Notes: generated by a model from the letters alone, not told the origin. A stretch of DNA of 64,000 bases from Symsagittifera roscoffensis (GCF_963678635.1 NC_087066.1:56562312-56626311), one strand, 5' to 3'; positions 45,001-54,875 are shown, numbered from the stretch's first letter. Translations and numbers: made by a program.

Positions 45001-47998
45001 TCTTACCGGAGATCACTTTAAGTTTCATATCTAAACTGCTTGGTGTTTTCGTCTCCTCGAACTCCGTTGCCTCGAAGGTATTCAGTTGCTCCTGAAGCTT
45101 TTCATTTTCCAGTTCAAGTTTCACTTTTTGTTCGATCTCTTTCGTCACCAATTCCTGCTGTACTCTATTTAGAGCATCCTTTGCGGCTGCCTTATAATCG
45201 ATCTTGAAGTCATCGGCCGCAGTTGCTGGTTCCGGTTCACGTGCTTCCTCTGTTACCGCTTGCATTTTCTTTGCCGCCAGCTCTTGAGGTTTGTCCTTCC
45301 TGCGTGCCTCTGCTTCGCTCAAGAGTCGAGCCTTGCTTGCTTTCACTCCTGACAAAGCTTCTTCATGCCTTGGATGCTTGATGTCTGCCACTGCATCCCA
45401 GAATTGCGGACAATCTGATTTAAAATGACCTTCCAAATTTTGCCTCGGGCCGAATTTTGCAATTACTCCTCTCATGAAATCCTCATGGTCCAACTCTGAC
45501 GCATCTTCGTCCTCGAGGCTAAAGCCTATTGCTTTCATGCCTTGTTTGTAAGCTGGGCATGCTGACACGTGATGGTCTGTTGAACTACAATTGGCACAAG
45601 AGCGTCTCTTGTCCATATCGTCCCTCGGTTTGTACCAATTGTTCCCTTGGTTTGCTGGTCCGTTGTTAAAATTGCCATAATTGTTCTTGTAATATCCAGA
45701 TCTCGAAGGAGGTTTCAACAATAGATACTCTTTTGATTTGAGCCTCAACTCCTCCGGTGTTGGCGCATTAGTTGATAGTGGTGTGTAATGCGTTGCTAGC
45801 ATCGTACGAAGTTCATCATTTTTCACACCATCGATGAATTTTGAGGCTACGGCCAGGTTCATCCTTTGGTTTGACTCATCCGGTTGGCTGCGTCTTCTCA
45901 GCATTTCCAAATCATCGAGAAACTTGTCTATGGTTTCATCTTCCCGTTGCCTCCGTTTCTCGAAGCGCATCATCGCCTGGTGCCCCTGCACGCCTGATCC
46001 GAAACGGTTTAACAAGATTTCGAAGATTTTCTCTGCAGTGTCACGTTGATACTGTTTCTTGGCCATGACACAGTTCAGGGCTGTCCCTTCTAAGTTGCTG
46101 GTGAGCGCGCTGCATTCCTGTCTCTCAGACAAGTCTTCTTCCTCGAAATGCAGCTTCATTACCTCTATCCAGGTATCAATACAGCCATCAGATTCGTCTT
46201 TGTAGCATCTTGGTTTCTTAAAGACTCTTCTGGACTTTTCACTGCGTTCATTGGTTCTAGATAACCGCGTCAGGAATGTCTCCAAAGACCTGTTCAGGGG
46301 TTCAAATGCTGTGGCCATTGCCGTAGCATCCCTTGAGAGTCCCGCTTGAGTGTCCTCACACCTTGTCGAAGGCTCTGTGTGCGGTGCATCCCTGCAATCC
46401 GAATCACCATGAGCGTTTCCCGCTTGGCCCATGTGACTCCTCCTCGGGCTTGTACGCCCCATGTTGCCAGAATCGCTTCTCCCAGTCGCATGTGTGCTTT
46501 GCGTTGGTCGTTCGTTCGAGGTTTGTCTGTTCCCCGTTGAACTAGCTCTACTGTTCGGGCCCCATGCTGTATTACCCCTTGTGGCATAGCCTGATGAACT
46601 GCCCCTGCCTCTAGTGGATCCATACGTGTTCCTCCTTTGATGTTCATTGAAGTTCACCCTCGGTTCCCTGCTGGGACCTCCCGAGTTCGGCTCTCCTTCT
46701 TTTGGTCCACTCTTGCTGCTTAGTAGCCCGTCCAACCTATCCATGATAGCCTGAGTTCGCCTCTCCATCATCGCATCTATCTTTGTGTCAAGAGACCCAA
46801 GAGACTGCTCTTGCTGAATTCTTAACTTCTCCATGTCGGCTCTTAAGCGTAACTCCCTCTGTTCCGCCTCTCTTGTCATTCGTGACAAATTCCTCGTCAT
46901 ATGTTCGTCCGTTCTTTCTTTCAAGCGTTTTTCGCTTCTGCCAACTTCTTGTCTGTTGCGGTTTATTTCTTCCCGCAGACTTTCTCTTTCAATGTGAACT
47001 GCTCTTTCCAGTTCACTCATCCTTATCGACATCTGTTCATTTTGTTCTCCTAAACTGCCCACTATGTTGTTTAAGGCTTCCTCTAGTGCTGCCCTGTTAT
47101 CCATGAGTGGCGTCACTAGTGGTGGTGTAACTCTGTCGGTCCCAGGTAGCTTCGTGCTGGTAGAGATCCGGGCCTTGGCTCTCTGTCTTGACGTTTTATC
47201 ATTATCTATTTCAGGATCCGCTAACGCGTTGCCTAGCCCTCTGGTTCTACTCTCTCCAGTTTGTGGCTCTGAACTTGTCCTAATCGCGAAGTCTTTTGAC
47301 TGGCCTGGTGTGTTTGCCTCTTTGCTTATCGTTGTCACTACACCAAATTTGTCCATGGTTCCAGTCTCTCCTCCGACGTATGCCTCGTTCTCCTGGATCG
47401 AACTGTTGAGGCTGACCTGAGATCCAAAGTCCCCTTGCTCTTCTTCATCCTCTTCCTCTTGGGATTCACCGTCATTTCCTGCTCCTCCTCCCATGCTGAA
47501 TGGAAAGATGTTTCCGAAGGTGTTCTTCATTCTTTCCGAGAATGATGATGACGTTGTTTGTTTCCCCGTTCCGCCTGCCATCATAGTGTTGTCTGTCGGA
47601 GATCTTCTAGTTGCCGTTACTTCAGTTGAGATGTCGGACAGTTCCGACATCTCCTCTCGATCCAATGTCCCGGTGGAAGTGGCAAAATCATGGCCTTGTT
47701 CTACCGGGGTAGATTCACTCGCCAGCCTTCTGCCTCTCCCTTCCAGTTCATTTACTTCCTGGTTGTCATTCATGGTGTGGTCCGTATTGACCTCCGCTTC
47801 CAACAGTTCTCTTCGCTCTTCTGAGGTCTTTTGACTTCTCGTTTCAACCATTCTGCCTGAAACCGTCCCCTCTTTATCGGACCGGGTTCGCTTGATCCAA
47901 TCCACAAAAGGATCGGTCATCGTTTTTCTTTGCTTTTCAGGTATGAATTTCCTAGAGCTATTACCTCGTTTTGGTATCCTTGACTTGTCTAAACTCAT
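42092..47998 (-). CDS. Gag-protease-reverse transcriptase-RNase H polyprotein
   Basis: ATG at 47,998 (MSLDKSRIPK), 1,968 residues in one frame with no gag-pol shift. Residues 1-700 are Gag: a charged N-terminus, coiled-coil stretch (about 300-430), Gly/Arg/Ser-rich segment (about 440-530) and a capsid-like helical region (about 580-760). The CCHC zinc knuckle is at 801-814 (CANCSSTDHHVSAC). A second knuckle at about 850-861 has lost its first two Cys (PRQNLEGHFKSDC). Retropepsin has its DTG at 1,157-1,159 and a downstream ILGRDF. The RT core has the FCCDFRYLN motif and YVDD at 1,642-1,645. RNase H has Asp1792 (LDTDAS), EMFAV, VDNRAL and NADSLSK. It forms the particle, processes it and makes the DNA copy. 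All enzyme active-site motifs look intact. Confidence 0.95.
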   Translation of the reverse strand: MSLDKSRIPKRGNSSRKFIPEKQRKTMTDPFVDWIKRTRSDKEGTVSGRMVETRSQKTSEERRELLEAEVNTDHTMNDNQEVNELEGRGRRLASESTPVEQGHDFATSTGTLDREEMSELSDISTEVTATRRSPTDNTMMAGGTGKQTTSSSFSERMKNTFGNIFPFSMGGGAGNDGESQEEEDEEEQGDFGSQVSLNSSIQENEAYVGGETGTMDKFGVVTTISKEANTPGQSKDFAIRTSSEPQTGESRTRGLGNALADPEIDNDKTSRQRAKARISTSTKLPGTDRVTPPLVTPLMDNRAALEEALNNIVGSLGEQNEQMSIRMSELERAVHIERESLREEINRNRQEVGRSEKRLKERTDEHMTRNLSRMTREAEQRELRLRADMEKLRIQQEQSLGSLDTKIDAMMERRTQAIMDRLDGLLSSKSGPKEGEPNSGGPSREPRVNFNEHQRRNTYGSTRGRGSSSGYATRGNTAWGPNSRASSTGNRQTSNERPTQSTHATGRSDSGNMGRTSPRRSHMGQAGNAHGDSDCRDAPHTEPSTRCEDTQAGLSRDATAMATAFEPLNRSLETFLTRLSRTNERSEKSRRVFKKPRCYKDESDGCIDTWIEVMKLHFEEEDLSERQECSALTSNLEGTALNCVMAKKQYQRDTAEKIFEILLNRFGSGVQGHQAMMRFEKRRQREDETIDKFLDDLEMLRRRSQPDESNQRMNLAVASKFIDGVKNDELRTMLATHYTPLSTNAPTPEELRLKSKEYLLLKPPSRSGYYKNNYGNFNNGPANQGNNWYKPRDDMDKRRSCANCSSTDHHVSACPAYKQGMKAIGFSLEDEDASELDHEDFMRGVIAKFGPRQNLEGHFKSDCPQFWDAVADIKHPRHEEALSGVKASKARLLSEAEARRKDKPQELAAKKMQAVTEEAREPEPATAADDFKIDYKAAAKDALNRVQQELVTKEIEQKVKLELENEKLQEQLNTFEATEFEETKTPSSLDMKLKVISGKRFAMAPQGKKIQSIISVAGHQVIRNLSEPSEFTLMHLDTYADYLRQVEPRTESRAVRALLTTGGPRMKKLHGRYLEVYGPYQIMLNVDGISIYTRTYITTDDDQMGQIYLGEEELKVRRIGHDAMMEQDAVHIGYEADVTAHLLDTNGTKIRVTGLLDTGAVVSVMPIKTWERMGFTREDLIPTNLRLAAANRGAIYVAGRTPVTVLHMGGRNLWMSFLVVENLDDADQFILGRDFVRNFDVMIDLNNGLIRIRNPDRKYVKRPFNRIITDENKVPVFLDRKVKLQPGQAVVAIFIMRNLNSLSDSKQVCLVPNPNSQSSVILGRSFSVTRNGLCVSVLLNTLDTTVSIQRGKKLGYALPMRTDYEETENSKKYSVKDCPYHANKDKILKRINELKSIHKLFSMKSETDDGLSSCSNFPERPSSYELDSDKPVLPEIEHLKGKIGEGDFEKLRDLLDRNAEVFSKHKADIGCCNFVEHEIELEEGAVPHREGARRMTPHKSEACRAEIEMLLEYDMIEPSKSPWACGVVMAKKKGGQLRFCCDFRYLNAVTIKDAYPIPRIDESLSKLGDAKFFTTLDLGSAFWQVPLRKKDREKTGFACELGLYQWKRMPFGLCNATATFQRLMAQALTGVAKKYGNLLMCYVDDVVIATPTLEDHIDRLDEVFGCMKRAGLKCKPSKCEILRDSIKYLGRMVDRHGVRPDPEAVEAVLTWKAPRTDTQLMSFLGFANYYREFIKGYADKVYPMQKLMRNKGKKFEWNDEAQVAFENIKRELCEAPVLGMPTEKGMYVLDTDASVVAISGILHQEQEWNGRTVLRPIAYGSKVLSDTEMKYGTPKAEMFAVVTFVEKYRAYLGSAPFKLRVDNRALSWLKTYSMDQSYIGRWIVRLDGYHMIIEHRMRDKHQNADSLSKKTEFYERLEQKQANQAEVKEGFSFLDKETYEALPLTRWLDKSGHPIPGHPELPVEKAAD

Positions 47999-48771
47999 TC
48001 TTTATTTGTCACTTTCCTATGCCTACTCTTGACTCAATTGCTAGAGACCTTATAGTTTTATTAACAAAAATAATGACAAAACACAATAAATTTCACCAGA
48101 TTCTATTAAATAGTGACCACGAATCCCTGTATGTTGTCAGAGTACAGTCTGTATAAAATTTATTCACACTAGCCGATTATCGGTCCAAAGATCTGGGAAC
48201 TAGCACAATATGATGTTATCAGTCAATTTAAAAGATAGTGTAGTCACTACCCAATCAAGCACAGTTTAGGTTGATTTAAAATCAAAAACAAGAATTATAT
48301 ATTGACACAATATGAATGTATATACAAAAAAAACGTATGTGTCTTGTACTCTTAGTTGGTCGCAGTACAATAGTCGAACCTGTCTTTTAAAGAAAAAGCT
48401 TTCCCTGCTTGGTGCTTCACCAAACAGACAAAACTTTGAAGGCAGTAATTTTCTCAAGTGGGCGTCTATTGCACCCACCGAGTATTGTGTTACCTATCTG
48501 CCTTCGGACTGCCCGAGCTAGACCTACTAAAATCCTCAGGGCAGTCACTTTTCCCAAAAACGTATTATGTTTCAATCCACACCAATGAGTCACGCTCTTT
48601 CTAATTTAGACTTAGTGTCGCGAATATCCGAGTTCGGATCTGTTTTGTATTAGTCTGGTTCTTTTTGAAAGGCAAGTTACCAGTGCAGTCACTGATACCT
48701 AGCCTGTGTATTAATAACCTAATACCTCTCGCTTTTTAGTCTTTCTTTCGTTTACCTAAATCCTTAATAAA

Positions 48772-48970
48772 ATGATACCCCTCCGGATTGGCACAAATAG
48801 GACCCTTCCGGACTGTCAGAATATAGACCCCTCCGGATTGGGACCCCTCGGAACTAGCAACTATAAGACCCCTCCGGATTCGGACCCCTCCGGTTTTGTG
48901 GAAAGTAGACCCCTCCGGATTCGGACCCCTCTGACTTTGAAAAATTTCGACCCCTCCGGATTGGGAGCCC
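48772..48970. repeat. Leader minisatellite, short form in the intact element
   Basis: Around eight spaced copies of CCCCTCCGGATT or variants, with irregular spacing and less TTGGCAAAA tail than in the derivatives. It resembles the ancestral, unexpanded state of the arrays at 3,594, 11,169 and 20,771. Confidence 0.8.
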
Positions 48971-50911
48971 TTAGCTCTGTCAAAGTAGCTTTTTGTAGTT
49001 TTCTTAATTTCAGCTTATACCCCTCCGGATACGTTCTGCGTTGCTATTATGCTGTTTGAATTAACTGGGAAGGGTATAGGGTCCTTTCCTAGACCCCTCC
49101 GGATTGAAGTTAAGGCACTTATTTGACAATTCACACTAACGGTGAAGGGTCTTATCACTTGCCTAATCTCGACTCTATTATGGTTGTCTTGTGCCTTCAG
49201 CCCTCCCTTTTTGTCTAGAACTGTCCTAAATTACTTAGTTCAATCGCTATCAACTTTTGGTAGGGGTATAAGGGTTTTTCTGAAAAATTTATAAAACGTG
49301 AAGGGTGTACCCCTCCGGATTTGTGTAATTTGCTAAAAACAATCTCAAAAAACTTTCTCGCTCGCTTTTTCGAGTAATTCTCTTTCCTACTAGTAAGTTC
49401 AGCTAATTTCTGATCTAATGGTACCAAGATTGACTCGATATGCTCTGTAGTTCCAAAGTTATTAACCAAAACGTCTTTTTTCCAAATTCAAAAATTTTCT
49501 CTCTTATAGGTTCCGCCTAACTTTTTCCGCAAATCTGGTCCTTTCGACCTAAAAATTATTGATCTGAGCTCACAAGGCCTATACTCTTCTAGTTCAATGC
49601 AAAAGACCCGATCTAAAACGCTTTTGTAGAAAAAATTTGCGAAAAACTATGCTACCTGGACCCCTCCGGATTGATGAATCCACCAAATCAAACACGTTAT
49701 GTTCGATTTCTCTGCAACCCGGAAGGCTTTCGGGTAGCGGGTTTTAAAACTCGTAGATTCACTAGTGGACGTTGTCCGAACAACTATTTTTACTGTCCTA
49801 ACTCAAAGATTTCAAAAAATTTTCTGATTTTATAGTGTTTCTTACTATCAAAAATTGGGAAACCACTTCCGAACTAAAGTTAACCGGTTCTACTTATTAC
49901 AGTAGTCCAGTTACGATGTAACACACTAACTTAGCGCTTTTTTCCGTTTCAAAAAATATCGATATCTCAAAAATCGCGACTTGTGGGGGGATCAAAATAT
50001 CGCTATTTTGACCCTAAAAACCGGTCTGTTTTCGTTGTTTTTCACTGAAAAACGATATAAGACTATTAATATAGGCTATCCAAGTAATAATATTAGTAAT
50101 ACTACACCCCTCCGGGTTTGTTTATTATCCGAATTAAGGTGCTTAACTCGGATATTCGCAGTTCGGTGAAGGGTCACTACAGTGCAGCACTGTCGAGCCC
50201 CCCACAGATTACTATCTTACTTTTTGTACCAAAATGGATACAAAACTTGTTAACGATACCCAACAGTCGATTGTTGTTGTCGTTGAGCCCCTTCTTGTTG
50301 CTCCTTGTACTGCTTGCCGGATCGGTCTTCACCCAAGACCCTTCCGAATTGAGCGCAAATCAGCTGACCCCTCCGGATTGAACGCAATTTATCATTAACG
50401 TGCTTAAATGCTCAAATAACCCTACAGTACAAGCCTCACAAACGGGCCACAAAATTGATCGTAACGATCCTGACTGATATAAATGCCTGTAACAACAGTA
50501 TATCTATCAACAACAAACGGGGGGGTTGAATCACATCTTGTCTGGGGGGATGATTTCTACTGATTTTTTTACTTTTTACTGTTTTTGGTTTTTTCGGTTA
50601 TTTTTTATGTTTTTTGTTTTTCTTGGGTACTATACTACTTTTTGTTTGGTTTTGCTTATATCTTTAAGTGTTTTTGGTCACAAACCACTCAGGGGATGAG
50701 GGGTTCGCGATTCCCCCCACCCTTCCTGGTTCATGAATTTTCGGTCTTAACTAGGTTAAAAAACTATTCACGGCAATCCGGAAGGCTTCCGCGTTCCGAA
50801 CTACCCTTCCGCCCCGGCGGTTTAGGCCTATTAAGGGCGTTAATGTGAGCATCCGCTCGGCGCGGAGTGCTCGTTAACGGTTCCGCCGGTCATGATGTTA
50901 TGAAAGAATAA

Positions 50912-50926
50912 CACCCAGGAGCGCCA
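50912..50926 (-). other. Candidate primer-binding site
   Basis: The minus strand reads TGGCGCTCCTGGGTG, beginning with the TGG expected from a tRNA CCA end. It sits about 12 bases inside the LTR end (50,939), a little further than usual. It is conserved in the leader fragments at 26,910 and 23,020 with changes. The matching tRNA was not identified. Confidence 0.3.
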
Positions 50927-51719
50927 TAAAAACATACATGTAACATTCGCCCGGAAGATACATATCGACGGAAAATAAAGCTAAGCTATAAAACGACTGG
51001 CCAGCCTCTAAACAAAGCTCTACATGATTTTCAGCGTCTCTACCAAAGCCAGTTCTTTTGGTGGTTTTCAACATCGGGTCGACAAAAACGTTACTGTTCT
51101 GCGGCTTCGACCAGAACGCTCAAATTTACTTACTTACATGCAAAATTAGTGAGCTCATGGCAGGGTCTCAGTATTTCCAGACCACGAGGTCACTCCTAAA
51201 AACAGGGCTATTACTATTTCTTATTTTACTATTGCCTTGTTCAGAAGATAAAAATCATCATCTCCATCGAAGGTGGATCAACCCTTGTAACATTCGCCCG
51301 GAAGATACATATCGACGGATAACAAAACTAAGTCTTAAGACGACTGGCTAGCGTCTAAACAGAGCTTTGCATGTTTTTCACCGTCTCTACCAAGCCAGTA
51401 CTTTTCGGTGGTCTTTCTTACATCGGGTCGACAAAAACGTTACTGTTCTCCGGCTTCGACCAGAACGCTCAAATTAACTGAATTACATGCAAAAATAGTG
51501 AGCTCATGGCTGGGTCTCAGTATCCCCAGACCACGAGGTCACTCCTAAAAACAGGGCTACTACTTATCATATTACTATTGTTTTTGTTCAGTAGATAAAA
51601 ATCATCATCTCCATCGAAGATGGATCAACCCTTTCCCCCAACTCCTAGCTTCTCATCCTTATCAAAACGAATCCAGTTGTTAATTAAATTCAATTCAGGA
51701 CATGACAAGAAGCTAAAAG

Positions 51720-51727
51720 TTTATATA
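51720..51727 (-). promoter_or_regulatory. Candidate TATA box in the 5' LTR
   Basis: Identical TATATAAA on the minus strand. As part of the 5' LTR this copy would be the one driving the genomic RNA. Confidence 0.3.
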
Positions 51728-51854
51728 AAAAGCTAAAAGTTCCAGTCCCGAAACCCTTCCGGATTCTTGAATCCAGTGAATCAAGCTCCTCAAGTTCAAT
51801 TTCACACCAATCCGGAAGGCTGGTTCTCACCCTTCACCGTTGTTGGCAACGGCC

Positions 51855-51886
51855 TTGCAACTATTGTAGCAGCACAATAGTTGCAA
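51855..51886. promoter_or_regulatory. LTR dyad (stem-loop), 5' LTR
   Basis: Identical to 27,853-27,884, with perfect 13-base arms. Confidence 0.7.
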
Positions 51887-53098
51887 CTTGGAACGTTCTC
51901 TGCTATTGTAGTTCGTTGCTGTTTTTCTTTAATCTCGATTTTCGTTCTGTTCGCAATCACAAATAAAAGTTGTTCTGTTTCTTTCTGCTATTTTAGCTAA
52001 AATGGCCGTTTCTGACGTTTCTCAGAAATATGACGTCATAATTCGAATTTTTAAAATTTAGAATTCCAGAATCTTCTAGCCTTCACCGTTTGGCCAATCG
52101 TTCAAATAACGTCCTTATCCGTTCTAAATCGCCAATTCGGAAGGTTCACTGCTAAAATCCCGAATTCTGCAGAGACTGCATTTTGGCCATTCTGGTCGAA
52201 TGTCACATACTCCCCGGACAGTCCGGTCAATGTCCTCATTGAATCGCGCAATGTTCATAAAATGGTTACAGTGCCATCGAACAGAATTTACAAAATGCAC
52301 GGAATTACTTTTACCCACGTCATATCAACTCACTGCAGAATATAAATGGCATCATACTACATCACTATAGCCTTCAAATTCTTTCATTAATCTGCACATT
52401 GAGAATATGACCTAAGATAAAACATCTTTTCTGACTTCCAGTGTCTATGTCCCGATTAAAACTTTTTCTCTTAGATTTAAAAGTTGTTGGCCTGCAGGAC
52501 AGTCCTGCCAAGCAACAAGCTAAAATTATCCTACTATGCTCCTTCCCTTCGGAAATCTTGCTTGTTTATTGTCCTGAATATTAAAACTAAGAAACTTTGT
52601 GATTAGAAAGAACAATGTACCAACCTCCCTCTTCAAGAGGTTACTCAAGTCTTTCATATCACCACAAAGTGATCAGTTTTCCTAAGTGATTAAAAACAAT
52701 CATGCAGGCTGGAATATTTAAACATACTCTTCCCTCAAGCCTTTCTAAATAAATAATAAGTGAGTGTCTCTAAAGCCACTTCAACTAAAACCAAAATGCA
52801 AATTTATAAATGCAACAATTTCAGAACTCAACAAAATGTTTCAGTTTTTAATTACAACTTGGTTGCTTGGTTTCTCACTTGAGTTTTTCACACACATAAA
52901 ACAATTCTGAGTTTTAACTTTTCTTCATCATTCCTTTGTTCTCTTCTTTTTTCGTCGTTTAGAAGTTCTAAAACTTCTAAATTCTTCTAATTTTCTTTCT
53001 TGTTGCCTCTTGTTTTCTCGACCATTCATCAATGTTCCATTTCCTCCTCCTGCGATGCTGACTCCGCACTTTCGGTTTTCTTGTTAGCGTGAATGGCC

Positions 53099-53130
53099 TT
53101 GCAACGATTGTAGCGACACAATCGTTGCAA
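53099..53130. promoter_or_regulatory. LTR dyad (stem-loop), flanking older LTR
   Basis: TTGCAACGATTGT / AGCGAC / ACAATCGTTGCAA, identical to the copy at 25,533. Confidence 0.7.
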
Positions 53131-53158
53131 CTCGGAGCGGTCTCTGCTGACACTCTGT

Positions 53159-53470
53159 TGTTGTTGTAGTTGCCTCTCGCCGGGGCCCTACATTGTGGGG
53201 TGTACCCCGGCCAGGTCAATGAAACGGGCGGCTTCCACCGGGTTTGTCCAAAGGGCAGTGAGGGGGAGGTTAGTGGGGTTTGTGGGGCATTGGAACAGGT
53301 GGGCAGTCGTATGGGGGGCTGTATGGCAGAGGGGACAGGAGGACTCTTGGTCTGGTTCGAGCCTGGCCCGGTACGACAACAGGTGTTGACTGTAGCCGGA
53401 CCGAAGTTGGCTGAGGGTCCTCCGAGTACGTCTGGGTAGGGTCTTCTCCTCTCGGACGTTGACAGGAGGG
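53159..53470 (-). mobile_element. 5'-truncated LINE 3' end (Jockey/CR1-like C-terminus)
   Basis: The minus-strand frame starts near 53,465 and stops at 53,188. It has the sequence RSGYSQHLLSYRARL, then CPLCHTAPHTTAHLFQC, then ALWTNPVEAARFIDL. This is the C-terminal zinc-binding region typical of many invertebrate non-LTR retrotransposons. It is followed by GGCCCCGGCGAGAGGCAAC and a short (CAA)n tail. The insertion splits LTR sequence that is continuous at 25,590-25,620. TCTGTTG before and TCTGTCG after look like a slightly altered target duplication. Only the last ~90 codons are present, so it is dead on arrival. Confidence 0.75.
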
Positions 53471-53999
53471 GGTCTGTCGTGTTTCTCTTCGTTTTTCTCA
53501 CAACTGTCGTGGTTGTTGTTTTCGCAACTTCTATTGTTGTTCTGTTTTTATTTTGGATTTCTTCAAAATGGCCGTTATTGACGTTTCTCAGTAGTGTGAC
53601 GTCACAATTCGAATTTTTAAAATTGAAGTATTTCCGAATCCTTCAGCTTTCACGATTTGTCTAATCGTCTGAATAACACTGTTAATCCTCTAAAACTGCC
53701 AATTCGGATGGTTAGCTGCTAGCCCTTCGTAACTGTCTTTTTGTCAATTCTGGTCGAATGTCACAACAATGTTGTCTTGCTATAAAACATGAAACAATAA
53801 TTATGCAATTAGCTTCACCTAGTTATTTAATGATCTATCTACAATTATCACTACTGTAATCAATGTTATCAAGGATAATACTAAAGGATGCTTGGTTCTT
53901 TGTTAGAATACAATTAACGGGATCTTTAATTTCTTCAATCAGGAATAATTAATTTCATTATGAAGAAATTGGTAATAGATTCCAAAGTTGTTACAGCCT

Positions 54000-54560
54000 T
54001 TGAGGCTGAAAATTGACAGTTGAGCAGTTGTTTGAAAATCTCAAGACTAAAAATTTACCTTTAGTTAATTTTTTGAACTTCAAAAATCAAGGAAAACACC
54101 TTTGTCCAGTTGTTCGAACTTCACAAGAACAAAAGTGCTAGGCAGTTGGTTGAAGTTTCCAAAAACAAACCATTGAACTTCAGAAAACTGAAGAAAAATA
54201 CCTTTCTGGCAATTGTCTGAACTTTCCGAGACTCAATTAAAAACAATGTTGGGCAATTATTTGATTTTTTTAAGACCAAAAGTGTTCGGTTGTTTTTTAT
54301 ACTTTCCAAGTCCCAATCCGTTGGACAATTGTTTGAACTTCTCAGGAACAAAACCATTTCCGAAAAATAAAGTGAAATTGTTTGGGGCAGTTGTTTGAAC
54401 TTCCTGCGACTGGAACTCTCAGACAGCTGTTTGAACTTCCCGAGACCCAAGAAAATGTGCCTCTGCTGATTTTTTGAAAATCACAAGAACAAACGTTTAG
54501 CAGTTGTTGAATTTCCAATGAATCAAGAAAATGTGCCTATGGCCAGTTGTGTATTCAGTT
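54000..54560. repeat. Degenerate tandem repeat built on CAGTTGTTTGAACTTC
   Basis: Roughly ten diverged copies of GGCAGTTGTTTGAACTTCC...AAGACC/AAGAACAAA spaced about 45-60 bases. It gives a spurious minus-strand frame with a recurring SSNNCP peptide (54,121-54,450). The 235 bases before it (53,765-53,999) show nothing recognisable. Confidence 0.65.
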
Positions 54561-54593
54561 CAGTTCATATAGGAGTTTTTTTGTCGCTTTCGA

Positions 54594-54875
54594 TCAGCTC
54601 GTGCTGTATTCCATTTCAATTCTTCGTTTCGAAATAATTGCTTCAAGTTTCTCTTCAAAAATTGTCAGTTTCTTTTTGAAATGATTCCTTCTTTTTGAGT
54701 TTATGACTTCACTTGGCAATGCGTCCCTGTCTGTTGCAGCTCCAATTGTAAAGTAATGTTTCCTTACTTCTAGACTGGCCTTCTTCAATAAATCTTTGCT
54801 GCCGTTTGTCCTGGTGTCTCGTTTCTTAAGGTCTAACATTTCTTTCGTCGCTTTCGTATCATAGCGGTTGTACAC
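54594..54875 (-). pseudogene. LINE reverse-transcriptase C-terminal relic
   Basis: 93 codons with LKKRDTRTNGSKD, LEVRKHYFTI and DALPSEVINSKRRNHFKKKL. The layout RxxxF(F/Y)xxR...WNxLPxxVV...FKxxLD is common at the end of CR1- and RTE-like LINE ORF2 proteins. Here the Trp-Asn of the WNxLP motif is changed, and nothing else of the ORF is adjacent. Presumably a decayed insertion. Confidence 0.5.

Larger units (their letters stand above)
47999..50938 (-). other. Untranslated leader of the intact element
   Basis: 2.9 kb between the 5' LTR and the gag ATG, unusually long for a Ty3/gypsy element. It is related to the leaders of the three derivatives at lower identity than those share with each other. 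Landmarks: a short CCGGA minisatellite (48,772-48,970), single CCCCTCCGGAT motifs scattered to 50,400, a conserved TATCGATATCTCAAAAAT block near 49,958 and the CGCTCGGCGCGGAGTGCTCGTTAACGG block near 50,853. Short open frames are not conserved between copies. Confidence 0.75.
50939..53078 (-). mobile_element. 5' LTR of the intact element
   Basis: Partner of 26,938-29,106, nearly identical over 2.1 kb and lacking only the 30-base duplication. It contains the dyad at 51,855-51,886 and the TATA-like site at 51,720. Downstream it adjoins the leader and gag; upstream it abuts a fragment of an older LTR rather than unique host DNA. No matching short target duplication is seen on the two outer sides. 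Confidence 0.88.
53079..53764 (-). mobile_element. Fragment of an older LTR, split by a LINE
   Basis: From TTAGCGTGAATGGCCTTGCAACG it matches 25,518-25,890 (dyad, CTCTGCTGACACTCTGTTG, CGTTTTTCTCACAACTGTCGT, GTGTGACGTCACAATTCGAATTTTT, CTGGTCGAATGTCACA). The match ends at about 53,764, the right edge of the retroelement cluster. A 310-base insertion interrupts it. Confidence 0.75.

Noticed and set aside
52977-53501. 174-codon minus-strand ORF spanning the LTR edge and the LINE piece
   Set aside because: It runs through the LINE in a wrong frame; the real LINE frame is 53,188 to about 53,465.
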